Source of the DNA: an uncultured Peptococcaceae bacterium
Lineage (GTDB): Bacteria; Bacillota; Peptococcia; Peptococcales; Peptococcaceae
Direction: 5' to 3'
Length of the DNA: 5,483 nucleotides
Assembly (NCBI GenBank): GCA_902496505.1
Contig: CABVBB010000185.1
Coordinates: 1 to 5,483, forward strand
The notes beneath the pieces are model-generated. The model did no database searches, had not been told where the DNA came from, and was given only the letters and a program-made list of their open reading frames with translations. Made by a program: the position numbers and the translations under genes. Shown one piece after another: positions 1-5,483 of this stretch (within the stretch, counting starts at the first letter, position 1; the number at the start of each line of letters is the position of its first letter).

Positions 1-1
1 T

Positions 2-745
2 GTCATCTGGCAGTCACTGGGCTGGCAGGGCTTTCGCGAATTTACGGTAGAGGCAGGGCGTCCAGACACGATCACTGCCGAAAAACTGCAGACGCTGCGC
101 CGCTGGTCTGTAGGACGCATCAGCATCAATCCGCAGACCATGTGGGAGCCTACCCTAAAACTCATCGGCCGCCAACATACGGTCAGCGATATTTTAGAAA
201 AGTATGAGCTGGCGCGGCAGATAGGCTTTGAGGCCATCAATATGGATCTGATCATCGGCTTACCACAGGAAAGATCAGAGCAGTTCCAATATACGCTGGA
301 AGCCATCGGTCGTTTGCAGCCTGAAAACCTCACGGTGCACACGCTGGCTGTCAAGCGCGCTTCCAGGCTCACTATAGAGCAGCAGGACATCCAGAGCGAC
401 GCCTCGGCTGTGGAGGATATGCATCGTTATTTGACGCACTGGCTCGAAACACAGCCGTATACGCCATACTATCTCTATCGCCAAAAACAGATGATCGCTC
501 AACTGGAAAATGTGGGCTATACACTGAAAGGCCATGAATCGCTCTATAATATCCAAATGATGGAGGAACGGCAGCATATCCTTGGTTTAGGCGTCGGATC
601 TGCCTCAAAATATATCCATCCTCAGGATTGGACGCTGGATACGGTCAACAATCCCAAGGATCTCTTGCTCTATAATGAGCGCATCGACGAGATCATTGAA
701 AAGAAAAGGGCAAGATTGACTGCATTAACTAGGAATTTTTCCTAA
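2..745 (+). CDS. hemZ: HemZ, coproporphyrinogen III oxidase-like radical SAM protein (3' part)
   Basis: This open frame enters from the left edge and ends at TAA 743-745, giving 247 C-terminal residues. Visible family motifs are EFTVEAGRPDTIT (residues 13-25 of the fragment), RISINPQTM (39-47), IGRQHT, the INMDLIIGLPQE strand-turn and the YYLYRQKQM segment near the C-terminus. These are characteristic of HemZ, the HemN-related radical SAM protein of Bacillota. The family was described as an oxygen-independent coproporphyrinogen III oxidase/dehydrogenase in heme synthesis, although the real role of many members is unproven. The Cys motif that holds the 4Fe-4S cluster must lie upstream of the window. 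The first ATG inside the window (140) is an internal Met, not the start. hemZ directly upstream of hisS is a familiar order in Clostridia-like genomes. No terminator is visible between hemZ and the next promoter, so some readthrough into the T-box leader is possible. Confidence 0.93.
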   Translation, partial: VIWQSLGWQGFREFTVEAGRPDTITAEKLQTLRRWSVGRISINPQTMWEPTLKLIGRQHTVSDILEKYELARQIGFEAINMDLIIGLPQERSEQFQYTLEAIGRLQPENLTVHTLAVKRASRLTIEQQDIQSDASAVEDMHRYLTHWLETQPYTPYYLYRQKQMIAQLENVGYTLKGHESLYNIQMMEERQHILGLGVGSASKYIHPQDWTLDTVNNPKDLLLYNERIDEIIEKKRARLTALTRNFS

Positions 746-751
746 GATAAG

Positions 752-780
752 TTGACAAAGTGACTTCTCTTGGCTAAAAT
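752..780 (+). promoter_or_regulatory. Sigma-A type promoter of the hisS-aspS T-box operon
   Basis: TTGACA (752-757, exact consensus) and TAAAAT (775-780, 5 of 6) are separated by 17 bp. The predicted transcription start is about 786-788, just ahead of the Stem I base of the T-box. The -35 box begins only 7 bases after the hemZ stop codon. Confidence 0.85.
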
Positions 781-887
781 TGTCCCTAGAACCAATAATG
801 AGCAATGACAAAAAAGGCCAGTAGATGACCCCACTTTTGTACAGGGAGCAGCCGTCGTGACTGAAAGCGGCTGCCAAAAGCGTTATT

Positions 888-897
888 GAAGAACACC
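888..897 (+). promoter_or_regulatory. T-box specifier loop, 3' strand (AAC with overlapping CAC)
   Basis: Between the two flanking helices the 3' strand of the loop reads GAAGAACA (888-895). GAA 888-890 faces AGTA 820-823, as in the loop E motif of T-boxes. In the arrangement I recall from B. subtilis tyrS (GAA, one base, codon, purine), the codon position here is AAC 892-894 (Asn), followed by A895. CAC 894-896 (His) overlaps it by one base, but its last base is paired with G817 in my fold. No Asp triplet (GAC or GAT) is present. Confidence 0.6.
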
Positions 898-959
898 TTT
901 TAATAGCTGTCATTCGGGGTGCACTCGATAAATGCAAAAGCGGAATAGGAATATTCAAG

Positions 960-991
960 TTGGGTGGCACCGCGGGCTAGTCTCGTCCCAA
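960..991 (+). promoter_or_regulatory. T-box antiterminator
   Basis: TTGGG 960-964 can pair with CCCAA 987-991. The bulge TGGCACC (965-971) and a second helix, GCGGG 972-976 with CTCGT 982-986 (two G-U pairs), close the element over a CTAGT loop. The downstream strand CCCAA is the same segment used by the 5' arm of the terminator, so the two structures exclude each other. Confidence 0.85.
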
Positions 992-1021
992 AAATCATTT
1001 TTGGGAAGGGGCTATTTTTTT
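978..1021 (+). terminator. Rho-independent terminator of the T-box leader
   Basis: TAGTCTC 978-984 pairs with GGGGCTA 1008-1014. After one G-A mismatch, TCCCAAAAA 986-994 pairs with TTTTTGGGA 998-1006 over a TCA triloop. Seven T residues follow at 1015-1021. The result is a long, stable hairpin that stops transcription before hisS unless the antiterminator forms. Confidence 0.93.
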
Positions 1022-1056
1022 ATATTGCTAAAACAAAAGAGGAAAGGATTGAGAGT

Positions 1057-2328
1057 ATGCTGACGACCAGACCGAGAGGAACAAATGATTTTCTGCCCGG
1101 TGAAGTAGAAAAATGGCAGGCTGTAGAAGCATTGGCTCGTCAAGTTTGTGCAGAATACGGTTATAAAGAGATCAGAACGCCGATTTTTGAACACACGGAG
1201 TTGTTCTTAAGAAGCGTAGGGGAAGCAACAGATATCGTAGAAAAGGAAATGTATTCCTTTGAGGACAAGGGATTTCGCCATATCACCTTGCGTCCAGAGG
1301 GAACTGCCGGCACTGTACGGGCCTTTTTGGAAAACAAACTTTATGCAGAACCGCAGCCGACGAAGCTTTATTATATTGGGCCGATGTTCCGCTATGATCA
1401 GCCGCAGGCTGGACGCTACCGCCAGTTCCACCAATTCGGTGTGGAGGTATTCGGCGTAGCAGATGCCTGCATCGATGCTGAGGTCATCATTTTAGCCAAC
1501 GAGGTGTTCAAACGTCTGGGCTTAGAGCATCTGACTGTAAAGGTCAATACGGTTGGCTGTGAAAAATGCCGTCCCAGCCATCAAGAGGCTTTAAAAGCAT
1601 ATTTCGGCGCTCATAAGGATCAGCTGTGCCCGACATGCCTGAGCCGTCTGGAGAAAAATCCTCTGCGCATTTTAGACTGCAAAAATGAGTCCTGTAAGAA
1701 TTTGGCCAAAGGCGCACCGACCACCATTGATGCCGCCTGTGATGAATGCAGCGCTCATTTCAATAAGCTCAAAAGCTATCTGGATGCCGCAGGCATAGAC
1801 TATGAGGTCGATACCAATTTGGTGCGCGGCTTGGATTATTACACCCGTACAGCCTTTGAGGTCATCATCAACAGTGTTGGTTCTGCGCAGAATGCTATTT
1901 GCGGCGGCGGACGCTACAATGGCTTACTGGCGCAGTGCGGCGGGGAGGACATGCCTGGCATTGGTTTTGCTATCGGTATCGAGCGGCTGCTGCTCACGCT
2001 GAAGGAGCAAGGCATTGAGCTGCCTGTGGATAATCATCCGGCAGTTTATATTGCTTCCTTAGGTGAAGCAGCCCAGATGGAAGCTTTCCTGCTGACACAG
2101 CAGCTGCGCTCCAAAGGTATCGCCGCTGAAAAAGATTATCTCAGCCGCAGCCTCAAAGCGCAGATGAAAGGCGCTGACCGCATGCAGGCAAAATACGTCG
2201 TCATCATTGGCGATGAAGAGATCGAAAAACGGCAGGCTGTTGTCCGTGAAATGGCGACCAGCGAACAGACCACCGTTGCATTTGCAGAATTGGTCACATT
2301 TTTGGAGGAGAGATTACGTCATGCTTAA
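1057..2328 (+). CDS. hisS: Histidyl-tRNA synthetase
   Basis: This is a complete class II HisRS of 423 residues, the usual length for the bacterial enzyme. It attaches histidine to tRNA-His in the cytoplasm using ATP and is expected to be a homodimer. The N-terminus carries [10 protein letters not shown] (5-14). Motif 2 lies at about 108-130 with Arg112 in [17 protein letters not shown]. The family-specific histidine loop is [13 protein letters not shown] (from 257, catalytic Arg257), GGGRYNGL begins at 283, and motif 3 is [11 protein letters not shown] (301-311, Arg310). The anticodon-binding domain runs from about 325 to the end. The insertion region has four cysteine pairs (168/171, 191/194, 208/213, 228/231) that look like zinc ligands. 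ATG 1057 is chosen because an AAAGGA site lies 8 bases upstream and because upstream in-frame codons run through the T-box terminator. The gene is first in the T-box-controlled operon and overlaps aspS. Confidence 0.97.
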   Translation: MLTTRPRGTNDFLPGEVEKWQAVEALARQVCAEYGYKEIRTPIFEHTELFLRSVGEATDIVEKEMYSFEDKGFRHITLRPEGTAGTVRAFLENKLYAEPQPTKLYYIGPMFRYDQPQAGRYRQFHQFGVEVFGVADACIDAEVIILANEVFKRLGLEHLTVKVNTVGCEKCRPSHQEALKAYFGAHKDQLCPTCLSRLEKNPLRILDCKNESCKNLAKGAPTTIDAACDECSAHFNKLKSYLDAAGIDYEVDTNLVRGLDYYTRTAFEVIINSVGSAQNAICGGGRYNGLLAQCGGEDMPGIGFAIGIERLLLTLKEQGIELPVDNHPAVYIASLGEAAQMEAFLLTQQLRSKGIAAEKDYLSRSLKAQMKGADRMQAKYVVIIGDEEIEKRQAVVREMATSEQTTVAFAELVTFLEERLRHA

Positions 2329-4105
2329 TATGAAAAGAACACATAACTGCAATGACCTGCGCAAAGCTCATATCGGCCAGGAAGTTGTCCTGATGGGCTG
2401 GGCCCAAAAACGCCGCGATCACGGCGGTGTCATCTTTATCGATCTGCGGGATCGTTCTGGCGTTGTTCAGGTCACATCCAGTGCAGAGACCAGCAGCCCG
2501 GAATGCTTCACCAATGCGGAGACCGTGCGTACAGAATATGTTATCGCGGTCAAAGGTACCGTCGTGGCCAGACCCGAAGGCATGATCAATCCCAATCTGG
2601 CAACCGGTGATATCGATGTGGTAGCCAAAGAAATGGTCATCCTGAATAAGGCTAAAACGCCGCCATTTTACATCATGGACAATGTAGACGTTGATGAAAA
2701 CCTGCGTTTGAAATACCGTTATCTGGATCTGAGAAGACCAGAAATGCTCAATAATATCAAGCTGCGCCACAAAGTCATCAAGGCCATGCGCGATTTCTTG
2801 GATGAAAAAGACTTTTTGGAGATCGAGACGCCTATTTTGATGAAATCTACTCCAGAAGGTGCCAGAGACTATTTGGTCCCCAGCCGTGTCAACGATGGCA
2901 AATTTTATGCGCTGCCGCAATCCCCGCAGCAATTCAAGCAGCTGCTGATGGTCGCCGGCATGGAGAGATATTTCCAGATCGCTCGCTGCTTCCGCGATGA
3001 AGACCTGCGTGCTGACCGCCAGCCAGAGTTTACCCAGCTGGATATGGAGCTTTCTTTTGTCGATGAAGAAGACATCATGAAAAATACCGAGGAAATGCTC
3101 CAATATATCTTCAAAACCACCTTGGACCGCGATATCCCCATCCCATTTCCGCGCTTGACCTACGATGAAGCGATGAACCGTTATGGTTCTGATAAGCCAG
3201 ACCTGCGCTTTGGGTTTGAGCTGGTCGATCTGTGCGAAGTCGTCAAAGACTGCGGCTTTAAAGTCTTCAGCCAGGCTGTCCAAAATGGCGGCGTCGTCAA
3301 GGCGATCAACGCAAAAGGCTGCTCCAAAATGCCCCGCCGCGAGATCGATGACCTGACCAAATTCGTCAGCATCTACGGTGCGAAAGGCTTAGCTTATTTT
3401 GTCATCAACGAAGATGGCATCAAATCACCTTTGACAAAATTCCTGACCGAGGAAGAGCTGAACAACATTTTGACCACCATGCAGGCCGAAGTGGGCGATA
3501 TCATTTTCTGCGTTGCTGATACCCATAAGATCGCCTGCGACAGCTTGGGACACTTGCGTATCGAGTTGGCTAAGCGTCTCGGACTGATCGATGAAGAAGA
3601 ACTGAATTTCCTCTGGGTGACCGAATTCCCGCTTTTAGAGTGGGATGAAGAGACTGGCCGGTATTTTGCTATGCACCATCCGTTTACAGCGCCTTTAGAG
3701 AGCGATATTCCTTTGATGGAGACCGATCCCGGCAAGGTCAGAGCCAGAGCTTATGACGTCGTTTTAAACGGTGTAGAAGCCGGCGGCGGCAGTATCCGTA
3801 TCCATGACCGCGGCGTTCAGGAAAAAATGTTCAAACTGCTCAATATACCGCCTGAAGTTTATCAAGAACAATTCGGCTGCCTGTTGACAGCCTTTGAATA
3901 TGGCGCACCACCACATGGCGGTATTGCTTTAGGCATCGACCGCTTGATCATGCTGATGGCTAAACGGGACAGCATCCGTGACGTTATTGCCTTCCCGAAA
4001 ACACAAAGCGCTATCGACCTGATGACAGAAGCGCCTTCCGAAGTAGCACCCGCTCAGCTCAAAGAGCTGCATATCAAGCTGGATTTGAAAAAGCCGCAGA
4101 TTTAA
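2321..4105 (+). CDS. aspS: Aspartyl-tRNA synthetase, bacterial type, possibly non-discriminating (Asp/Asn)
   Basis: This 594-residue protein matches the length and order of bacterial AspRS. It has an N-terminal OB-fold anticodon-binding domain (about 1-110, [15 protein letters not shown] at 30-44) and a class II catalytic core with the flipping loop [17 protein letters not shown] from 197. Motif 2 is [14 protein letters not shown] (224-237, Arg225), the GAD insertion lies at about 290-425, and motif 3 is [15 protein letters not shown] (528-542, Arg541). The enzyme charges tRNA-Asp. His34 in RRDHGG is the residue found in non-discriminating enzymes such as P. aeruginosa AspRS, whereas E. coli and B. 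subtilis have Leu. It may therefore also make Asp-tRNA-Asn for amidation by GatCAB. ATG 2321 lies 10-12 bases after GGAGGAG (2304-2310) inside the end of hisS. The 8-base overlap suggests translational coupling. ATG 2330 is too far from the ribosome binding site. Confidence 0.97.
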   Translation: MLNMKRTHNCNDLRKAHIGQEVVLMGWAQKRRDHGGVIFIDLRDRSGVVQVTSSAETSSPECFTNAETVRTEYVIAVKGTVVARPEGMINPNLATGDIDVVAKEMVILNKAKTPPFYIMDNVDVDENLRLKYRYLDLRRPEMLNNIKLRHKVIKAMRDFLDEKDFLEIETPILMKSTPEGARDYLVPSRVNDGKFYALPQSPQQFKQLLMVAGMERYFQIARCFRDEDLRADRQPEFTQLDMELSFVDEEDIMKNTEEMLQYIFKTTLDRDIPIPFPRLTYDEAMNRYGSDKPDLRFGFELVDLCEVVKDCGFKVFSQAVQNGGVVKAINAKGCSKMPRREIDDLTKFVSIYGAKGLAYFVINEDGIKSPLTKFLTEEELNNILTTMQAEVGDIIFCVADTHKIACDSLGHLRIELAKRLGLIDEEELNFLWVTEFPLLEWDEETGRYFAMHHPFTAPLESDIPLMETDPGKVRARAYDVVLNGVEAGGGSIRIHDRGVQEKMFKLLNIPPEVYQEQFGCLLTAFEYGAPPHGGIALGIDRLIMLMAKRDSIRDVIAFPKTQSAIDLMTEAPSEVAPAQLKELHIKLDLKKPQI

Positions 4106-4125
4106 CAAATCTTTCTGGAAAGAAA

Positions 4126-4140
4126 AAGAGCAAAGCTCTT
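4126..4140 (+). other. Small hairpin after aspS
   Basis: AAGAGC 4126-4131 pairs perfectly with GCTCTT 4135-4140 over an AAA loop. No T-tract follows (GCAACCCTTT), so it is at best a weak terminator or an mRNA 3'-end stabiliser for the hisS-aspS transcript. Its 3' arm abuts the possible -35 element of the 6S RNA promoter. Confidence 0.35.
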
Positions 4141-4170
4141 GCAACCCTTTGATTGATATGTTAATATAAT
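4139..4170 (+). promoter_or_regulatory. Promoter of 6S RNA
   Basis: TATAAT (4165-4170) is an exact -10 consensus. It would start RNA at about 4176-4178, exactly where the long 6S terminal helix begins. The -35 is less clear: TTGCAA (4139-4144) is 20 bp from TATAAT, or 17 bp from an alternative TAATAT (4162-4167). Confidence 0.6.
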
Positions 4171-4175
4171 TTCAG

Positions 4176-4373
4176 AAGTTGGTTATCACCCTGCTATGTG
4201 CGTATGTGTCTGGTCAGTTTTGTACCAACACCGATTATACGGGAGTCGATCTCCAGTAGCGAACTTGAGAGCTTTTGTTTACAGAAGAAACAACGCTGCT
4301 ATTGGGTAGACACCCACCTGCTTAGGCAGGTTCAAAACACTGGATGCGTACGGCAGTGTGGGGCTAGCCGATG
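4176..4373 (+). ncRNA. ssrS: 6S RNA
   Basis: 6S RNA mimics an open promoter and binds the housekeeping RNA polymerase holoenzyme, chiefly in stationary phase. The segment is about 198 nt, the usual size. By hand it folds into the expected rod. The terminal helix is GTTGGTTA 4178-4185 with TAGCCGAT 4365-4372, then CTGC 4191-4194 with GCAG 4353-4356, and TGTGCGTAT 4197-4205 with ATGCGTACG 4344-4352 (some G-U pairs). A large central bubble follows, whose 3' side contains a small hairpin (ACCTGC 4316-4321 with GCAGGT 4326-4331). The apical arm is AGTAGCG 4255-4261 with CGCTGCT 4294-4300 plus TTGTTT 4275-4280 with AAACAA 4288-4293. Location next to aspS agrees with the B. subtilis bsrA (6S-1) locus as I recall it. 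The 5' end is inferred from the promoter and helix. The gene symbol follows the general family name. Confidence 0.88.
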
Positions 4374-4374
4374 T

Positions 4375-4408
4375 AAAAAAGCGATCAGATCACTCTGATC
4401 GCTTTTTT
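4375..4408 (+). terminator. Rho-independent terminator after 6S RNA
   Basis: GCGATCAGA 4381-4389 pairs perfectly with TCTGATCGC 4394-4402 over a TCAC loop. The stem is flanked by A6 (4375-4380) and T6 (4403-4408), which can extend it to 15 bp. The symmetry means it could also work on the opposite strand. Confidence 0.93.
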
Positions 4409-4437
4409 GTGTTTTTGGTTAAAACATGAAAAGAACA

Positions 4438-4466
4438 TTGACAAACGCCGCAAAAATGGATAGCAT
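4438..4466 (+). promoter_or_regulatory. Promoter of the TrpR-like gene
   Basis: TTGACA (4438-4443, exact consensus) and TAGCAT (4461-4466, 4 of 6) are 17 bp apart, downstream of the 6S terminator. Transcription would start near 4473, inside the palindrome at 4472-4487. Confidence 0.6.
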
Positions 4467-4471
4467 AAAGT

Positions 4472-4487
4472 TATTAATACATTAATA
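4472..4487 (+). repeat. 16-bp palindrome / tandem ATTAATAC repeat, possible operator
   Basis: TATTAAT (4472-4478) and ATTAATA (4481-4487) are perfect inverted arms around AC. The same bases form two direct copies of ATTAATAC (4473-4480 and 4481-4488), so two TTAA cores sit 8 bp apart. The position at the predicted transcription start fits a repressor site. The base composition is AT-rich, so chance cannot be excluded. Confidence 0.4.
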
Positions 4488-4497
4488 CACTAAAGTC

Positions 4498-4504
4498 GGA
4501 AAGG
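4498..4504 (+). promoter_or_regulatory. Ribosome binding site of the TrpR-like gene
   Basis: GGAAAGG lies 10 bases before ATG 4515 but only one base before the in-frame GTG 4506. This favours ATG as the start. Confidence 0.7.
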
Positions 4505-4514
4505 CGTGTTCTTT

Positions 4515-4826
4515 ATGTACGAAAGTCGATTGCAGGACCCGTTTATCGATAAACTTTTTGAAGCGCTGAAACTTTTGGAGAATGAGGAAGAGTATTATCG
4601 TTTTTTTGAGGATATCTGCACGGTCGCCGAACTCAAAGCGATCGCCCAGCGATTAGAGGTCGCCAAAATGCTGGATGATGAAAAAACCTACACCGATATT
4701 GCACAAGCCACTGGTGCCAGTACAGCGACCATCAGCCGGGTGAAGAAATGCCTCAACTACGGCGCTGACGGCTATAAACTGGTCTTAGGCCGCTTAAAAG
4801 AGCAAAAAGAGGGGCAAGAGTCTTGA
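4515..4826 (+). CDS. YerC/YecD family TrpR-related DNA-binding protein
   Basis: This 103-residue protein belongs to the TrpR superfamily, in the YerC/YecD group that is common in Bacillota. Recognisable parts are the FFEDICTVAELKAIAQRLEVAKML core of helices (in sections), followed by a helix-turn-helix with DIAQATGASTATISRVKKCL, then NYGADGY and a charged C-terminus. It is presumed to be a small cytoplasmic transcription factor, probably dimeric like TrpR. The ligand and target genes of this group are not established, and the E. coli TrpR role in tryptophan control should not be assumed. ATG 4515 is chosen by spacing to GGAAAGG. The palindrome just upstream could be its own operator. The next gene starts 93 bases after its stop with no terminator that I can see, so the two may share a transcript. 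Confidence 0.85.
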   Translation: MYESRLQDPFIDKLFEALKLLENEEEYYRFFEDICTVAELKAIAQRLEVAKMLDDEKTYTDIAQATGASTATISRVKKCLNYGADGYKLVLGRLKEQKEGQES

Positions 4827-4904
4827 TGATGCTCTAAGCTGGGAAGGGCGCAAAATGATTTTTCACGTCATATACTGCAAGAGGTGCGAAATATCACAGG
4901 GAGC

Positions 4905-4911
4905 AGGGAGG
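4905..4911 (+). promoter_or_regulatory. Ribosome binding site that supports a TTG start
   Basis: AGGGAGG (4905-4911) lies 8 bases before TTG 4920, the ideal spacing. ATG 4929 would be 17 bases away, and the in-frame GTG 4911 overlaps the site itself. Confidence 0.7.
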
Positions 4912-4919
4912 TGGGAAAT

Positions 4920-5297
4920 TTGAGACGCATGCCCAGAAGAAGACAACCGAACAATCTCAGGCAAGCATTGCAGCGCTTAGGCGGAGGGGGCATTGCCAAT
5001 CCGCCTTTGTCGACTCAAGTGGAGCAATTGGAAGCTGACAACAATTTGCCCTCAGCGTCCTCTGATCCACGCCGGATCCACTCACCGATCGACAGCATTG
5101 GCAATGTTTTTTTATTAGGCATGACTGTTCTAATTTCCGAAGTGATCGATCTGACTGCGGCCAAATCCTTGGAATATCTCTTAGAACCATGTACGCCCAA
5201 AGAACCCGATGCCCAGGAACAGGAACTGGCGGATGAGGTCGGCATCATTGATTTTGGCCTTGAAGAAGGCGAATTCATTCCGATCGCCTTTGAATAA
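4920..5297 (+). CDS. Hypothetical protein, 125 residues, TTG start
   Basis: I do not recognise this family. The predicted protein begins with a strongly basic stretch (RRMPRRRQPNNLRQALQRL, residues 2-20) and a GGGG turn. A polar, probably flexible segment with many Ser, Pro and Asn follows. A moderately hydrophobic segment, SIGNVFLLGMTVLISEVIDL, lies near the middle. The C-terminal third is acidic (EPDAQEQELADE, DFGLEEGEF). No signal peptide, metal site or catalytic motif is evident. The hydrophobic segment contains Ser and acidic residues at its end and looks more like a buried helix than a secure membrane span. The opposite charges of the two ends suggest a nucleic-acid or protein-binding adaptor, but this is only a guess. 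TTG 4920 is preferred because of the ribosome binding site. It lies between the TrpR-like gene and a CBS-domain gene, all on the same strand. Confidence 0.7.
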   Translation: MRRMPRRRQPNNLRQALQRLGGGGIANPPLSTQVEQLEADNNLPSASSDPRRIHSPIDSIGNVFLLGMTVLISEVIDLTAAKSLEYLLEPCTPKEPDAQEQELADEVGIIDFGLEEGEFIPIAFE

Positions 5298-5327
5298 ATA
5301 ACTTTTAATGTTTTTTGGCAGGTCATC

Positions 5328-5356
5328 TTTAAAACCATAGCAAAATATAGTACAAT
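5328..5356 (+). promoter_or_regulatory. Possible promoter of the CBS-domain gene
   Basis: TTTAAA (5328-5333, 4 of 6) and TACAAT (5351-5356, 5 of 6) are 17 bp apart, with the start of RNA expected near 5363, about 30 bases before the start codon. I see no terminator hairpin between the preceding gene and this site. Confidence 0.5.
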
Positions 5357-5393
5357 AATACCTAACTTTTGAAGTATTGGGAGGCTCTGCGTT

Positions 5394-5483
5394 ATGAAAA
5401 GCATCTCTTTTTTTCTGCAGCCCAAACAGGATGTCACCTATTTATTAGAAAACAGCACCATGCGTCAGGCGATGGAAAAAATG
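5394..5483 (+). CDS. Probable CBS-domain protein (5' part, 30 codons)
   Basis: ATG 5394 lies 9 bases after GGGAGG (5379-5384) and opens a frame that runs off the right edge. The visible residues, beginning MKSISFFLQPKQDV and ending in STMRQAMEKM, resemble the N-terminus of small Bacillota proteins made of a pair of CBS domains. In these, a short lead is followed by the typical T-hydrophobic-R-x-A-hydrophobic-x-x-M first helix. CBS pairs bind adenosyl ligands such as AMP, ATP or c-di-AMP and often act as sensors. With only 30 residues, the family call is tentative and no specific ligand can be given. Confidence 0.6.
   Translation, partial: MKSISFFLQPKQDVTYLLENSTMRQAMEKM

Larger units (their letters stand above)
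787..1021 (+). promoter_or_regulatory. T-box riboswitch leader of hisS-aspS
   Basis: This is a tRNA-sensing transcriptional riboswitch. A fold by hand gives Stem I as follows. The base helix is AATGACA 804-810 with TGTCATT 908-914. Next is AAAAGG 812-817 with CCTTTT 896-901. The specifier loop follows, with AGTA 820-823 facing GAA 888-890. Above it are GATGAC 824-829 with GTTATT 882-887, CTTTTG 834-839 with CAAAAG 875-880, and the distal helix GCAGCCG 848-854 with CGGCTGC 868-874. Stem III is GAATA 943-947 with TATTC 952-956. The conserved T-box (about 962-976) reads GGGTGGCACCGCGGG, and its tRNA-acceptor-binding bulge begins with UGGC 965-968. An uncharged tRNA that pairs with both the specifier and UGGC should stabilise the antiterminator and allow hisS-aspS transcription. 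The family is certain; the exact tRNA specificity is discussed in the findings. Confidence 0.95.

Noticed and set aside
964..1056. N-terminal extension of hisS from an upstream ATG
   Set aside because: This stretch is the T-box antiterminator and terminator. HisRS homology begins at the Met encoded at 1057, which has a proper ribosome binding site.
2207..2320. Extension of aspS upstream into hisS
   Set aside because: The added residues are out-of-frame hisS sequence. AspRS homology and ribosome binding site spacing support ATG 2321.
2294..3283. Long antisense reading frame of 329 codons inside aspS
   Set aside because: It lies wholly opposite a strongly conserved synthetase, has no plausible ribosome binding site, and its translation shows no family motif. 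It is a shadow of the aspS codon pattern.
4198..4398. 66-codon reading frame after aspS
   Set aside because: It lies within the 6S RNA and its terminator. The sequence is explained by RNA structure and there is no ribosome binding site.
4871..4876. TATACT as a -10 box for the hypothetical gene
   Set aside because: No acceptable -35 sequence lies 16-18 bp upstream, so a separate promoter is not supported.
5298..5393. Terminator between the hypothetical gene and the CBS-domain gene
   Set aside because: There is a T-run at about 5311-5316, but no stable hairpin precedes it.
5015..5437. Antisense reading frame of 140 codons
   Set aside because: It covers the hypothetical gene, the intergenic promoter and the start of the CBS-domain gene, and has no recognisable motif. 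The + strand genes have better start signals.

Overview
The window is a stretch of ordinary Bacillota chromosome. The evidence is the gene order hemZ - (T-box) - hisS - aspS - 6S RNA - yerC/yecD-like, the Gram-positive style ribosome binding sites, and a T-box riboswitch. The protein sequences would fit the Negativicutes or a Clostridia-like lineage, but I cannot place the genus. All genes that I accept are on the + strand, and I see no mobile elements, CRISPR array or tRNA genes.

Layout. Positions 1-745 hold the C-terminal 247 codons of HemZ, a radical-SAM protein of the coproporphyrinogen oxidase family. Its radical-SAM cysteine motif lies before the window. A strong sigma-A type promoter (752-780) follows and drives a complete T-box riboswitch (about 787-1021) with Stem I, Stem III, an antiterminator and a 16-bp intrinsic terminator. 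Next come hisS (1057-2328) and aspS (2321-4105), which overlap by 8 bases and form the regulated operon. A 6S RNA gene (about 4176-4373) with its own promoter and a strong terminator follows. A short TrpR-like DNA-binding protein gene (4515-4826) has its own promoter and a 16-bp palindrome near the predicted start of transcription. An unrecognised 125-residue protein (4920-5297, TTG start) follows. The window ends inside the first 30 codons of a probable CBS-domain protein.

How the parts work together. The T-box senses an uncharged tRNA and lets transcription into hisS-aspS proceed when charging fails. When the specifier loop is folded by hand, the triplet in the canonical position is AAC (Asn), with an overlapping CAC (His) two bases further on. 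The T-box bulge is UGGC, which complements the G73 discriminator of tRNA-Asn, tRNA-Asp or tRNA-Glu, and not the C73 of bacterial tRNA-His. The AspRS carries His34 in its RRDHGG motif, the position where non-discriminating bacterial AspRS have His and discriminating ones have Leu. Together these suggest an operon tuned to tRNA-Asn, whose AspRS makes both Asp-tRNA-Asp and Asp-tRNA-Asn for GatCAB. This is the most interesting point in the window and it is an inference. I found no wholly new system.
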